Counted from the stretch's first letter, positions 1 to 9,511 are shown. The stretch is 64,000 nt of DNA from Chenggangzhangella methanolivorans (GCF_019797865.1 NZ_CP081869.1:992001-1056000); one strand, 5' to 3'. Translations and numbers: made by a program. The notes: generated by a model from the sequence alone, not told the origin.

Positions 1-624
1 GTCGGCGATCGCGATCGCGGCGAACACGATCACCGAGGCCACCATCACCTCGAGGCTGAGCTCCTTGAGAAGCGGCAAGAGGCCTGCGAGGTCGCTCTCG
101 GCGAGGGTCGCGAGGCGCGTGCGCTCGGGCCACGCGACCATCCAGATGACGATCCCGACGATCAGGATCTTCAGGAGGCCCTTGAAGAAGTTGAGCAGCC
201 CCTCGACCGAGAAGATGCGCTTGAAGCCCGAGGCCGGGGAAATCTTCGAGAACTTCGGCGTGATCGGCTCGGCGGTCACGATCGGCGGGTGCTGGACCAT
301 GTTGCCGGCGATGCCTGCGAAGGCCAGCATCAGCATCGGCAACGCGAGCGCCGCCGCGACTGCGAGCCCGAGGCCTCCGAACATCGCGCGCAGCGACGCG
401 CCGTCGACCGCGATCCGCTCCGGCGAGGCGAGGAAGCGCGTCAGCGTCTGGCCGAGGCTCGCCGTCGTCCCGTCGGCGAAGATCGAGACCACGAGAGTCG
501 CGGCCGCAAGGCCGAACCAGGTGCTGAGCTCCTGGCTCTTCGCGACGTCGCCCTTCTTGAGGGCGTCGTCGAGGCGCTTGCGGGTCGGTTCTTCTGTCTT
601 TTCGCCGCCTTCGGACTCAGCCAT
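1..624 (-). CDS. flhB: FlhB, flagellar export switch protein (3' end outside window)
   Basis: Membrane component of the flagellar type III export gate that switches substrate class from rod/hook to filament. The reading frame starts at the ATG at 624 (MAESEGGEKTEEPTRKRLDD), and the stretch 'EKTEEPTRKRLDDALKKGDV' is the usual FlhB opening. About 208 codons are present; FlhB is normally about 350 residues, so the autocleavage NPTH site and cytoplasmic domain lie beyond the left edge. Hydrophobic segments fall near residues 30-50, 85-110 and 140-165. It lies 3 bases downstream of fliR on the same strand, as in many alphaproteobacterial clusters, and is likely co-transcribed with it. Confidence 0.93.
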   Translation of the reverse strand, partial: MAESEGGEKTEEPTRKRLDDALKKGDVAKSQELSTWFGLAAATLVVSIFADGTTASLGQTLTRFLASPERIAVDGASLRAMFGGLGLAVAAALALPMLMLAFAGIAGNMVQHPPIVTAEPITPKFSKISPASGFKRIFSVEGLLNFFKGLLKILIVGIVIWMVAWPERTRLATLAESDLAGLLPLLKELSLEVMVASVIVFAAIAIAD

Positions 625-627
625 GGC

Positions 628-1388
628 TCAACGGCCCAGCAAGAGGCGGAGCGTGTCCGACAGGCCGTCCAGGAAGACGGACATCAACACGCCGATGGTG
701 ATGGCGAGCAGGCCGATGCCTGCGATGATGGTGAGCGGAGCCGCGACGAAGAACACCTGAAGCTGCGGCATCAGGCGCGCCAGCACGCCGAGCCCGAGAT
801 TGAAGATCAGGCCGAAGACGAGGAACGGCGCGGAGATCTGCACGCCGATCCGGAAGGCGTCGGCGGCCGACGACAGCGCGAGCTTCGCGGCGTCGCCGAT
901 GTCCGGGATCACGCCCGGGCGGAACGCCTCGTAGCTCTGGCCGATCGCGGTGATGACGAGGTGATGGAGGTCGGTCGCGAAGATGAGCGCGATGGCGAGC
1001 AGGCTCAAGAACGTGCCGACGATCGCGCCCTGCTGCCCCTGCGTTGGGTCGACGGTCATGACGAAGCCGAGGCCGAGCTGGTTCGCGATCACGTTTCCGG
1101 CGACCGAGAGCGCCGACATGATGAAGCGCCCGACGAGGCCGAGCATCAGCCCGACGCCGATCTCGGAGATCAGGAGGCCGACGAGCCGCATCGGGTCGCC
1201 GGCGTCGATCTGGTAGAGCGGCCGCGCGAACGGCCAGAACACGAAGGCGAGCAGAACCGCGATCGTCAGCCGGAAGCGCGGCGAGACGTTTTCTTCGCCC
1301 AGCGCCGGCAGCAGCATGACGAGCGCGCCGACCCGAGCGAGGATCAGCACGAAAGCGGCGACTTCGCGGGAAGGATCTGCAGGGTCAT
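628..1388 (-). CDS. fliR: FliR, flagellar export gate protein (one frameshift near the start)
   Basis: Integral membrane protein of the flagellar export gate with FliP and FliQ. An intact frame of 240 residues begins at 1350 (MLILARVGALVMLLPALGEE), but the family N-terminus lies upstream in another frame: ATG at 1388 reads MTLQILPA, then one G appears to be missing near 1362-1370, after which EVAAFVLILARVGAL would be restored. Corrected length is about 253 residues, normal for FliR. At least five hydrophobic segments are visible, and the 'NQLGLGFVMTVDPTQGQQG' stretch is typical. fliQ ends 46 bases upstream and flhB begins 3 bases downstream. Confidence 0.93.
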
Positions 1389-1434
1389 CGGGCGCCCGCG
1401 CGGCGGTTCGAGACGCCGATCTGTACCAGAGTCG

Positions 1435-1701
1435 CTAGCCGCCCGAGACGATCTTCTCGGCGATCCGGCCCATATGGCCGGCGAGCGCGTCGCCCATGAA
1501 GGGCAGCGCGAGCAGCATCGCGGCGAAGAGCGCGAGGATCTTCGGCACGAACACCAGCGTCGTCTCCTGGATCTGCGTCAGCGCCTGGATGAGCGACACC
1601 ACGACGCCGACGACAAGGGTCACCACCATCAGCGGGCCGCCGACCTTGAGAATCGTCCAGAGCCCGTCGCGCGCGACGTCGAGAACTTCGGGAGGGGTCA
1701 T
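1435..1701 (-). CDS. fliQ: FliQ, flagellar export gate protein
   Basis: Small export-gate subunit of 88 residues, the usual FliQ length. Two hydrophobic helices occupy residues about 15-40 and 50-75. The N-terminus MTPPEVLDVARDGLWTILKV and the loop 'LTQIQETTLVFVPKI' match the family. The ATG at 1701 is chosen because the long open frame reaching back to 2913 is only flgB running through its frameshifted stop. Order fliE-fliQ-fliR-flhB on the minus strand suggests one operon with flgBC. Confidence 0.95.
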   Translation of the reverse strand: MTPPEVLDVARDGLWTILKVGGPLMVVTLVVGVVVSLIQALTQIQETTLVFVPKILALFAAMLLALPFMGDALAGHMGRIAEKIVSGG

Positions 1702-1739
1702 CGGCCTCAACCTGCTGGGTGCGAACTGACCGCCGCCGG

Positions 1740-2057
1740 TCAGATCGGCATGCGCATGATTTCCTCGTAGGCCGCGATCACCTTGTCGCGGACGCTCACG
1801 AGGGTGTCGAGGGCGAGCTCGCTCTCGGCGACGGCCGTCACCACGTCGACGACGTCGCCCTTGCCGGAGATCGCCTCCATGGCCTTGGCGTCGGTCTGGC
1901 GGCCCTGCTCGGCGAAGCCGGAGATCGCCTGCTCCAGCATGTCGCCGAAGCCGCCGCCTTTCGGCGCGGCCAACGGGCTCTGGACGCCGCCCGCGGCGCC
2001 GCCCATGAGGCCGGATATGGACGCGTAGGCGCTGGCGGCCGCCGTGGGGCTCGTCAT
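1740..2057 (-). CDS. fliE: FliE, basal-body MS ring/rod junction protein
   Basis: FliE links the MS ring to the proximal rod and is exported early. The 105-residue product has the low-complexity N-terminus and the typical C-terminal helices (VTAVAESELALDTLVSVRDK followed by VIAAYEEIMRMPI); the ending 'AYEEIMRMPI' is diagnostic. It starts 18 bases after the flgC stop and ends 38 bases before fliQ, consistent with a flgB-flgC-fliE-fliQ-fliR-flhB operon. No abnormalities were seen. Confidence 0.95.
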   Translation of the reverse strand: MTSPTAAASAYASISGLMGGAAGGVQSPLAAPKGGGFGDMLEQAISGFAEQGRQTDAKAMEAISGKGDVVDVVTAVAESELALDTLVSVRDKVIAAYEEIMRMPI

Positions 2058-2075
2058 GTCCGTCTATCCTTCCCG

Positions 2076-2484
2076 TCAGGCCCTGAGGATCTCGAGCGTG
2101 CGCGAGATCATCCGGCGCGCCGCTCCGACCATGTTGAGGTTCGCCTCGTAGGAGCGCTGGGCGTCGCGCATGTCGGTCTGCTCGATGAGCGAATTCACGT
2201 TCGGCATCAGCACGTTGCCCTTGGCGTCGGCCAGCGGGTTGCCGGGCTCGTACTTGACGCGGAAGTCCGAGCGGTCGCGCTCGATGCGGCCGAGCGTGAC
2301 GGACTGCGCCGCGAGCTCGTCGTCGAAGGTCGCTCGGAGCGTCGGCACCTTGCGGCGATAGGGCTCGCCGCCGGCCGTGCGCGCGGTCGAATCGGCGTTG
2401 GCGATGTTTTCCGAGATGATGCGCATGCGCCCGGCCTGCGCCTTCATGCCGGCGGCCGCGAGGCCGATCGCGGGAAAGGTCCAT
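2076..2484 (-). CDS. flgC: FlgC, proximal rod protein (one frameshift near the start)
   Basis: Proximal rod protein. The clear part from 2447 down reads MKAQAGRMRIISENIANADS through the C-terminal 'QRSYEANLNMVGAARRMISR', both classic rod-protein signatures. The natural start is the ATG at 2484 (MDLS...), with GGAGG just upstream; between 2484 and 2447 the frame is broken near 2468-2475 in a CGCG stretch, consistent with loss of two bases (or gain of one). Corrected length is about 136 residues, normal for FlgC. It follows flgB by 11 bases and precedes fliE by 18. Confidence 0.92.
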
Positions 2485-2495
2485 GGGTCGCCTCC

Positions 2496-2880
2496 TCAGC
2501 GCCGCCCGAGGGGCGGTGCGCAGAAGGCCGAGGCTCTTGCTGTAGAGCATCGCGGCCATCTGGTGGTCCATCTGGTTCTGGGCGGTCTTGGACATCTGCT
2601 CCTCGAGCGTCACGCCGTTGCCGTCCGGAGTGCGGGCGAAGCCGTCCACGGGGCCGGCGCGGCCGAGATCCTGAACGGACGCCAGCGTCATGTGGCGGCT
2701 GTCGGTGCGAACCGGCGCGGTCCCCGGGCTCGACAGGTCGAGCGGCGTGAGGTCCTGGCCGCGGAAATTCGGCGTCGAGGCGTTGGCGACGTTCTCGGCG
2801 AGCACGCTCTGACGCGCCTCGTGCCAGCGCATCTTTGTTTTCAGCGCCGATATCAGCGATGGTTCCGAGATGCCGTTCAC
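2496..2880 (-). CDS. flgB: FlgB, proximal rod protein (one frameshift at the 3' end)
   Basis: First gene of the leftward rod/export operon. The product carries the rod motif LAENVANASTPNFRGQDL and the C-terminal MDHQMAAMLYSKSLGLLRTA. I use the GTG at 2880 (product begins MNGISEPSL), preceded by GGGGAAAG; an ATG at 2913 in the same frame would add 11 residues untypical of FlgB. A run of four G at 2510-2513 appears one base too long: removing one gives the ending LGRR and a TGA at 2496, while as written the frame runs on to the fliQ stop. Corrected length is about 127 residues. A CtrA-like box and a CGGCA-N5-TGCCG dyad lie upstream. Confidence 0.92.
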
Positions 2881-2935
2881 GGGTCTTTCCCCAGTCGCGG
2901 CGCCGAACTCCATTTTCGCGATTTGCGCCGCCGCC

Positions 2936-2950
2936 CGGCAAAATCTGCCG
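2936..2950. promoter_or_regulatory. CGGCA-N5-TGCCG dyad, flgB/fliO intergenic region
   Basis: A perfect five-base dyad with a five-base centre lies between the divergent flgB and fliO genes. The same dyad with the same spacing occurs at 13439-13453 and 35979-35993, also between divergent flagellar operons. It resembles in general form the GC-rich dyads bound by FlbD-type flagellar activators; the protein that binds here is inferred. Confidence 0.55.
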
Positions 2951-2955
2951 CCTCC

Positions 2956-2983
2956 ATGGTTAACGAGGCGTTAAGAACGTTAA
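2956..2983. promoter_or_regulatory. CtrA-like box, flgB/fliO intergenic region
   Basis: TTAA at 2960-2963 and TTAA at 2971-2974 are separated by exactly seven bases, the full CtrA consensus spacing. The left half is extended to ATGGTTAAC (reverse complement of TTAACCAT), and a third TTAA follows at 2980-2983. The site lies about 75 bases upstream of the flgB start and 140 upstream of fliO, so it could serve either operon. Confidence 0.65.
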
Positions 2984-3123
2984 GTTTCAATTCACCTTGC
3001 GCGTGACTCTGGCTATGACGAAGCGGTCTGTCGCGGTCGTGTGATCTTCATGCATCGACCCGGCGGGCATGCGCCGGCCGGGCCGCACGTTCCGACCGCG
3101 CCTTCGAGAGTGAGGTATCTCGC

Positions 3124-4296
3124 GTGTTCGACCAGTTCCTCGGCGACGTCCCGACGCCCCTCAAGTTCCTGCTGGCCTTCGTGGTCGTCATCCTGCTGAT
3201 CGTGATCGCCGCCTGGCTGATCCGTCGGTTCGGCGGCCAGCGTTTCGGCCCCACGGCAGGCTCCGGACGCTCGCGCCAGCCGCGGCTCGGCGTGCTCGAC
3301 GTGCTCGCCGTCGACGGGCGGCGCCGGCTCGTGATCGTTCGCCGCGACAATGTCGAGCACCTCGTCATGATCGGCGGGCCGAACGACGTGGTGGTCGAGA
3401 GCGGCATTCTGCGCCAGCCGCCGGGCGTCCAGCAGATGCGCGAACCGGGCCCGCTCGGCCAGGTCGAGCCTCAGCCCGCGCGCACCGTTCCGCCCCAGCC
3501 GATCCCGGCGTCTCCGTCGCCCGCGCCGCGCGCCCCGCAGCCAGCCGCGCCGGCCCCTGTCGTCGCCGCGCCGACGCCCGCCGACCAGACCCGGGTCCAT
3601 CCCAAGATCGCGGAGACGCCTGCGCAGCAGCCTGCGCAGCGGGCCCCGACCATCCCCCCGCGCCCGGCTCAGCCGACTCCTGCGCCGCAGGTCCAGCCGG
3701 TCGCCCGCCCCGCCGCCGAAACCCAGAAACCCGCAGCGGTGGAAGCGCCGAAGGCGCAGCCCGCAAAGGCCGAGGCTCCCAAGGTTGAAGCTCCGAAAGT
3801 GGAGGCTCCCAAGGTCGAGGCTCCGAAGCCCGAAGCGGTCGTTCAGCCCGCGCGTCCCGCGACGCCGCCTCCGCCGCCCCCCGCTCCGGCTCCGCAGGCC
3901 CCTGCTCCCGCCGCTCCGGCTCCTGTTGCTCCAGCTCCCGTCGCTCCGCGCCCGGTTCCGCAGCAGATCATCGCCGGTCCGGCGGCCCGCTCGGCCGAGC
4001 CCGTCGCCCGCTCGAACGAGCTCGCCGACCGCCTCGCCGCCGCGCTCAAGCGTCCGGTGGCGCCCGCAGCGCCCCGGCCCGCGGCCGCCCCGGCCGAGCC
4101 CGACCTGCCCCGCGCCATGCCGGCGATGGGCGGCGACGCTCCCGCCCCGTCCGCCCCGGCCTCGGCGCCGGCTCCCGAAGTGAAGGCCGAAAAGCGCGCC
4201 GAGCTTGACGCTTCGACCGAGGACGATCTGCTGGCGTCGCTCGAGGCGGACATGGCGAACCTGCTCGGGCGGGATGTCGGCAAGCCCAAGAGCTGA
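3124..4296 (+). CDS. fliO: FliO-like flagellar biosynthesis protein with a long Pro/Ala tail
   Basis: FliO assists assembly of the FliP export-gate ring. Residues about 13-35 form one strong membrane helix (FLLAFVVVILLIVIAAWLI), followed by a compact domain (residues about 55-95) with LGVLDVLAVDGRRRLVIVRR and HLVMIGGPNDVVVE, the FliO signature. After that roughly 290 residues are rich in Pro, Ala and Gln with KVEAPKVEAPK-type repeats near residues 213-236; the last 30 residues are acidic and could be ordered. Classical FliO is only 100-150 residues. The end overlaps the fliP start, so translation is probably coupled. Confidence 0.85.
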   Translation: MFDQFLGDVPTPLKFLLAFVVVILLIVIAAWLIRRFGGQRFGPTAGSGRSRQPRLGVLDVLAVDGRRRLVIVRRDNVEHLVMIGGPNDVVVESGILRQPPGVQQMREPGPLGQVEPQPARTVPPQPIPASPSPAPRAPQPAAPAPVVAAPTPADQTRVHPKIAETPAQQPAQRAPTIPPRPAQPTPAPQVQPVARPAAETQKPAAVEAPKAQPAKAEAPKVEAPKVEAPKVEAPKPEAVVQPARPATPPPPPPAPAPQAPAPAAPAPVAPAPVAPRPVPQQIIAGPAARSAEPVARSNELADRLAAALKRPVAPAAPRPAAAPAEPDLPRAMPAMGGDAPAPSAPASAPAPEVKAEKRAELDASTEDDLLASLEADMANLLGRDVGKPKS

Positions 4297-5077
4297 GGAC
4301 CCGACCGCGACGCGGCTCCGCGTCGGGGCCGCGCTCCGCCGCGTGAGGCGGGTCGCCGGCTGGGCGTTCGGCTGCGCGGCGCTCTTCGTCGCGGGCTCGG
4401 CCGCCGCCCAGACCATGACGCTCGATCTCGGCCAGGGCGGCGCCAGCGAGCGCGCCCTCCAGATCGTCGCGCTCATCACGGTCATGAGCCTCGCGCCCTC
4501 GATTCTGGTGATGGTGACGTGCTTCACCCGCATCGTGGTGGTGCTGTCGCTGCTCAGGACCGCGATCGGCACCCAGACCGCGCCGCCCAACGCCGTCGTG
4601 ACGGCGCTCGCGCTGTTCCTGACCGCCTTCGTGATGGGGCCGACGTTCCAGGCGGCCTATACCGACGGCGTCCAGCCGAGGCTCGCAGGCCAGATCGACG
4701 ACGCCACCGCCTTCACCCGCGCGGCCGCGCCGTTCCGCACCTTCATGCTGGCGCATGTGCGCGAGAAGGATCTGGCGCTGTTCCAGGGCCTTTCGCGCGA
4801 ACCGAATCCCGAGACGCCCGAGCAGGTCTCGCTGCGGGTTCTGGTGCCCTCCTTCATGATCTCGGAGCTTCGCCGCGCCTTCGAGATCGGCTTCCTGTTG
4901 TTCGTCCCGTTCCTCGTGATCGACCTGGTGGTGGCCTCGGTGCTCATGTCGATGGGCATGATGATGCTGCCGCCCGCGATCGTGTCGCTGCCGTTCAAGC
5001 TCATCTTTTTCGTGCTGGTGGACGGCTGGAACCTGGTCGCAGGCAGCCTCGTGCAGAGCTACACGGGCGGAGCCTAG
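4274..5077 (+). CDS. fliP: FliP, flagellar export gate protein
   Basis: Core membrane protein of the flagellar export channel, typically made with a cleavable signal. The ATG at 4274, inside the end of fliO, gives 267 residues with a signal-like segment (WAFGCAALFVAGSAAAQ) and then MTLDLGQGGASERALQIVAL. FliP signatures include LAPSILVMVTCFTRIVVVLS, LRTAIGTQTAPPN and VASVLMSMGMMMLPP. Starting at the far upstream 4205 would place the signal too deep; a GTG near 4343 is a less likely alternative. fliO-fliP form a short rightward operon. Confidence 0.93.
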   Translation: MSASPRAEDPTATRLRVGAALRRVRRVAGWAFGCAALFVAGSAAAQTMTLDLGQGGASERALQIVALITVMSLAPSILVMVTCFTRIVVVLSLLRTAIGTQTAPPNAVVTALALFLTAFVMGPTFQAAYTDGVQPRLAGQIDDATAFTRAAAPFRTFMLAHVREKDLALFQGLSREPNPETPEQVSLRVLVPSFMISELRRAFEIGFLLFVPFLVIDLVVASVLMSMGMMMLPPAIVSLPFKLIFFVLVDGWNLVAGSLVQSYTGGA

Positions 5078-5226
5078 CGTCGCCCTCCCGCTGGAGGTCC
5101 CCACACCTCAGGCGATATGGCGGTTTTGACCGTTTAGAGCGCCGTCGGAGCTTGCAAACCGGGCGATCCGCCGCGCCCCATACCGGCGAAACGAGACCCG
5201 TCGGAACGGCCCTCGCAAGGAGAGAC

Positions 5227-5430
5227 CTAGGCGGGCGCGCCTGACTTGGCGGTCATTTCCTCAGCCGGGATACGCGCCACGAACCGTTCCTGGTTCCACA
5301 GCTCCATCGCCTCGCCGCCGACATGACCGCGGGCGTCGTCGAGCGCCTGCTGGTCGCTGTCGTGAAACAGCTCGACAAAGCGCGAGATCCGGTTGTCCGG
5401 ACTTAAAAAATAGAGCCGGTAATACGACAT
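5227..5430 (-). CDS. Small conserved-looking hypothetical protein
   Basis: A 67-residue soluble product (MSYYRLYFLSPDNRISRFVE...) with no signal peptide or membrane segment. It has regular charged/hydrophobic alternation and codon use like its neighbours, so it is probably real; I do not recognise its function. It lies between fliP, which converges on it, and the large exported-protein gene, and is transcribed leftward. The 149 bases between fliP and its stop contain nothing I can identify. Confidence 0.6.
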   Translation of the reverse strand: MSYYRLYFLSPDNRISRFVELFHDSDQQALDDARGHVGGEAMELWNQERFVARIPAEEMTAKSGAPA

Positions 5431-5628
5431 GGAGCGCTCCCGGGCCGAACGGCGGGAGCGCGGACGAAGCCCAAGGCCTAGCCCGACTCTCAGTCGCTGG
5501 CGGCCATGAAGCGATGCCCAGCGATGAAGGATTCTCGCATGGCGGAGCCTGTCGCACCACGTCTTTCGACGCCTTAAGCGGGAAATAAGTCTTGGCTCGC
5601 AGGACCGTGTTCCGCGCCGCCAAGATCA

Positions 5629-8600
5629 TCAGGCCTTCGGGGGTTGCGCGCCCGAGGGAGCGGCCGCCGCCGCCTCCTCGGCCCCGCGGGCGCGATATTC
5701 CTTCATGAAGGCGTCGAACGACGCGCTGGCGGCGACGGTCCGCGCGATTTCCCGGAAGGCGTCGCCCCGCGCTTCGATCGGCGCGGTCACGACCTCGAAG
5801 GCCGAGGCTTGCGGGCCGTCGGCCATCTTGGCCGAGAACTTCTGGCGCAGGCGGTCGATCCCGAACCCGTCCTCGGCGAGCGACAGCGCGATCGCGGCGC
5901 GCATCACGTCGCTGCGCTGGCTGGCGTCGAGCGGCGACGGCGCACGCCAGGCGGAGCCGAGCGCCGTTTCGAGCGCCTCGCCGGCCTCCGGCCAGCGCCG
6001 GGCCGCCCAGAGGATGTCGGCCTTCAACCGGGAGGCCTCCGGCCCCTCGAGCCCGTCGGCGATCTCGAGCGCGAGGTCGACGCGGCCGGTTTCGGCGAGC
6101 GCCCTCGCCTCGAGCCGCAGGCGCGTGCGCAGAAGCGAGCCCGGCAGGTCCGCCTGGCGCGTTTTGCGCAGCACCTCGAGCGCCTTGGCGGGCTTGCCGT
6201 TCATCATGTCGACGAGGGCCGCGCGCGCCGCGACCTGGGCGCGAGCCGCCCCGGCAAGGCGGTTGTCGATCTGGTACTGGAGCAGGTCTGCGGCCTGGTC
6301 GAACAGGTCGACCTCGACGAGCTTGTCGGCGAGACGGCGCACGAGCTCGTCGCCGCGCTTGCCGCCCGGGCTCATCTCCTTGAAGTCGTAGAACAATGCG
6401 AGGGCGTCGAGCTTCGGCAAGGTTTCGGCGCCGGCGCCCAGGAAAAGGTCGGTGAAGCGCTCCTGCATCTTGTCCTGGAGCGCGCGGGTGCCGTCGGCGT
6501 CCGGGAAGGCCTGGACGGCGACGCGCAGGGTCGAGAACGCGTCGCGCCAGCGCGCGGCGTCGGCGTAGAGCTGGATCAGACGCGACAGCGCGGAGGCCTC
6601 GATCCAGTCGCCCCGCCACCCCGTCACGAGCCGCTCGAGCCGGTCGATCGCGGCCGGGGCGTCGATCTTGCCGGTCTTCAGGCCAAGTTCGACGCCACGA
6701 AGGTCCGCCTCCGCGCCCGCGGCGCCGCCGGCGCGTTTGGCGAGGCTCTCATAGGAGGCGATCGCCCGGTCGGCGCGACCGAGCGCCTCGGCGAGACGGG
6801 CGCGCACGAGGTCGCGCTGCGCGACGCCGTCGATCGCGGGGAGAACGTCGAGCTTTTCGAACTCCGCCGCGGCGGTCGCGGCGTCGCCGGCGTCGAGGGC
6901 GAGCGTCACGTCGAGGCCGACGAAGCGCGCCTGCAGCTCCGGCGGCAGGTCGTCGAGCGCGGGCGCGCCGCGCTTGAGCGAGACCCGGGCCATGCCGGTC
7001 TGGCCGTCCTCCGCCTCCGCGGCGGCGCGCCACAGCGCGGCCTCGGACGGCAGGCGCAGCGACGGCGCGGCGAGAATCGCACGCGCTTCCTTGGCCCGCC
7101 CGAGGCCGACTTCGGCCGCCGCGCGCATGATCGAGAGCCGCTCGTCGCGCTCGCTCAGGCCGCCGTCGTCGACGATCGCGCCGAGGACGGCCTTGGCGTC
7201 GGCCGGACGCTGGCGCGCCAGATAGAACCGCGCGAGATCGAGGCGCGCCTCCTGCCGGTCGTCGACCGGGGCCATGGCGGCTGCGCCCATCAGCTCGTTC
7301 TCGCGTTCGGCGAAGGGCTTCTGGTTGTCGGCCGCCCAGGTCTCGGCGCCGAGCGTGACCCCGTTGTCGTTCTTGCGCTTGGGCGTGGCGTCCGCGGTCG
7401 CGTCGGCGGCCGAGAGCGTGAGGCCGCCGTCGCGCTCGACGAAGAGCTGGTCGAGGCGCCGACCACGCGGGCGTCGTCGGCGCCGAGCAGGAAGGCGAGG
7501 CCGTGCGCGGTGGCGAGCGACTGGAACTCGACGAAGCTGCGCGGCCGTTCCGCGCCCCGGGCCGGGCCCGCAAGCGTCGCCACGGTGAGCTCGTCGCCGA
7601 CCTCCGGATCGGGAATTGTCCTTACGGTTCCAAGGCCTGGCGCATCCGCCTGCATGGCGGCGCGGCCGTCGCGGTCGAAGCTCGGCTTCAAATCGACGAC
7701 GCCCGAGCGGCTGAGCACCTCGTCGCCGAGCGAGACGATCCAGCTCGCGCCGTCGGCCTGGGCGGAGACGAGCACGTCGTCGGAGAGCGTCATCCGCACG
7801 ACGCGCCCGCGATCGAGCGCGCTCTGCGAAACGGCCGTCACCAAGCCCTTGGAATCGCGGGTGAAAGCCGAAAGGTCGAGCGGCGCGACGTCGTCGAAGA
7901 CGCCCCACAATGTGCGTCCGCGCCGGAAGATCGCGGCCGGAACCGGACGGGCGAAGGGCAAGACTAGCCGGGCGGTGTGGCCGGCCATCCGGACCTCGCC
8001 GACGCCGGCGGCGGCGGCGGGGACGGCGCTCGGCGCGGCGGATGGGGCGGCGGAGGGCGCGGCGGGCTCGTCATGCGCCGCCACGCCGGGCGCGGCGGCG
8101 GCGTCCGGCCCGTGAGCGGCCGACTCGCGCTCAGTCTCTTGGGGCGAAGGCGGCGCGGCGTCATGCGCGGCCGTCATCGCCGGCTGCGGGTGCGCGGCGG
8201 CGGAGAGCGCGGCGGCGGCCTCCGCGGGGGTGGCGGCGGCGAGCGTCGCCGCCGGGGCCGCGGCGGCCGCGTCATGCGCGGTCTCGGCGTGGCCCGTCTC
8301 TGCGTGGCCGGCGTCGGCCCCCTCTGCGCGCGGCGCGGGACGGTCGATGTCGAGGATGAAGTCGTCGCCGTCGCGGAAGCCTCTCGCCTCGCCCGCGCCC
8401 TTGGCCGGCACGTTCACCACGATCTTGTCGCCGAGCTTTTCGGAGGTGAGCCCCGCGAAGTCGAGCGGCAGGAGCGCGCGGGCGGCGGGGGCGTCGAATC
8501 GATAGGACGCGCCGATCACGACCCGCACCTTGTCGCCGAGCCGCTTGAAGTCGACGTCGACGTCGCCGCCGAGGCCGAACACGAGCCGGTTGAAGGTCGG

Positions 8601-9119
8601 ATGGGTCGCGCCCTCGAGCGTCAGCCGCGCGAGCGGCCGGGCGGCGCGCCGGGCTTCTTCGGCCCGGAGCTCGCGGCCGGCGCGGGCCTCGCGGGTGAGG
8701 TTCGCGATCACGTCGGCGGGCAGCGGCGGCGGCAGCGACTTCCAGCTCGGCGGCAGCAGGTCGACGAACAGCGTCTCGCCGGCCTCGTTGACCGCGAGCT
8801 TGACCTGCGTCTGCAGCGCGATGCGGATCGCGGTGCCGTCCGGATCGAGGCGCACGACGCTCGCGAGCTTGCCGAGGCCGCGCGCCAGGCCCTCGGCGTC
8901 GAGCGTCACGGGCTCGTCGAAGGAGACGATGAGGATGGAGTTCGCGATGCGCACGTTCGGCTTGGGCAGCCGGTCGAACGCGAAGGAGATGCGGGCGTAG
9001 CCCTCGGGCGCGATCGCGGCCGAGACGGCGCCCGTGGCGGCCGCCATCGCGGGCGCTGAGACGCCGATCGCGAGCGCGAGCGTCAGGCCGGCCATCGCCG
9101 CGCGCGTCCGAAACGCCAC
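5629..9119 (-). CDS. Very large uncharacterised exported protein with helical repeats (one frameshift)
   Basis: Two overlapping frames make one gene. The N-terminal half starts at 9119 with a signal peptide (residues 1-27, ending SAPAMAAA), then a beta-rich region of about 250 residues, an Ala/His/Pro linker (residues about 275-380) and another beta-rich segment. Near 7455-7465 one base is missing; the frame resumes at LDQLFVERDGGLTL and continues as a long alpha-helical, TPR-like Ala/Leu-rich solenoid to 5629. Corrected length is about 1163 residues. It lies downstream of fliL-fliM-DUF6468-motE, on the same strand but beyond a repeat array. Function is unknown; a periplasmic role linked to the motor is an inference from position only. 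Confidence 0.8.
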
Positions 9120-9257
9120 CTGTCCCGCTCCCGTCGCATCACGGCGGCGCGTCCGCCGCCTTGTCCAGAGAGCGACTAAAGACAGAAAGCCGTTGGCGAG
9201 ACGTTACCGCGACCCCGAAGCTTCAAGGTCGAACGCGATGAGATCGCGCATGCACCG

Positions 9258-9355
9258 CCGTCATGCCCGGCGACGGCCGGGCGTCGGCGACTTTCCGGGA
9301 GCGTCGAGCGCTACGCCGAAGTCGTGGATACCCGAGCGAAGCTCGGGCATGACGG
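9258..9355. repeat. Palindromic intergenic repeat, family A copy 1
   Basis: About 97 bases bounded by CCGTCATGCCCGG and GGGCATGACGG, with inner inverted segments around 'actttccggga' and 'gaagtcgtggat'. Six copies occur between 9258 and 10289 and a seventh at 24384. No coding capacity is apparent. Confidence 0.85.
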
Positions 9356-9384
9356 GTGGCGGAATCGGCAGATCACACCCGCCG

Positions 9385-9482
9385 CCGTCATGCCCGGCGG
9401 CAGCCGGGCATCCACGACTTTCTGGGATCGTCGAGAGCTGCGTCGAAGTCGTGGATATCCGAGCGAAGCTCGGGCATGACGG
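9385..9482. repeat. Palindromic intergenic repeat, family A copy 2
   Basis: Near-identical to copy 1, with the same ends (CCGTCATGCCCGG, GGGCATGACGG) and the inner segment CATCCACGACTTTCTGGGATC. It is separated from copies 1 and 3 by about 30 bases of a shared spacer (GGCGGAATCGGCAGATCAC-like), so the array is a tandem repeat of about 127 bases. Confidence 0.85.
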
Positions 9483-9511
9483 ATGGCCGAATCGGCCGAT
9501 CACATCCGCCG

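Noticed and set aside
289..1770. Long plus-strand open frame (493 codons) opposite fliR/fliQ/flhB
   Set aside because: Arg/Glu/Asp/His-rich, no family features; it is the complementary shadow of minus-strand flagellar genes in high-GC DNA.
1435..2913. Apparent 492-residue fusion of FlgB to FliQ
   Set aside because: Artefact of one extra base at the end of flgB; the middle of the product is Arg-rich nonsense covering flgC and fliE in the wrong frame.
3010..3025. Sigma-54 promoter for fliO
   Set aside because: TGGCTATGACGAAGCG has GG-N10-GC but the -12 region (GAAGC) departs from TTGC and only two other positions match.
5644..8115. Plus-strand open frame of 823 codons
   Set aside because: Antisense shadow of the large exported-protein gene; composition dominated by Arg, Gly and Ala with no domain, signal or ribosome-binding site.
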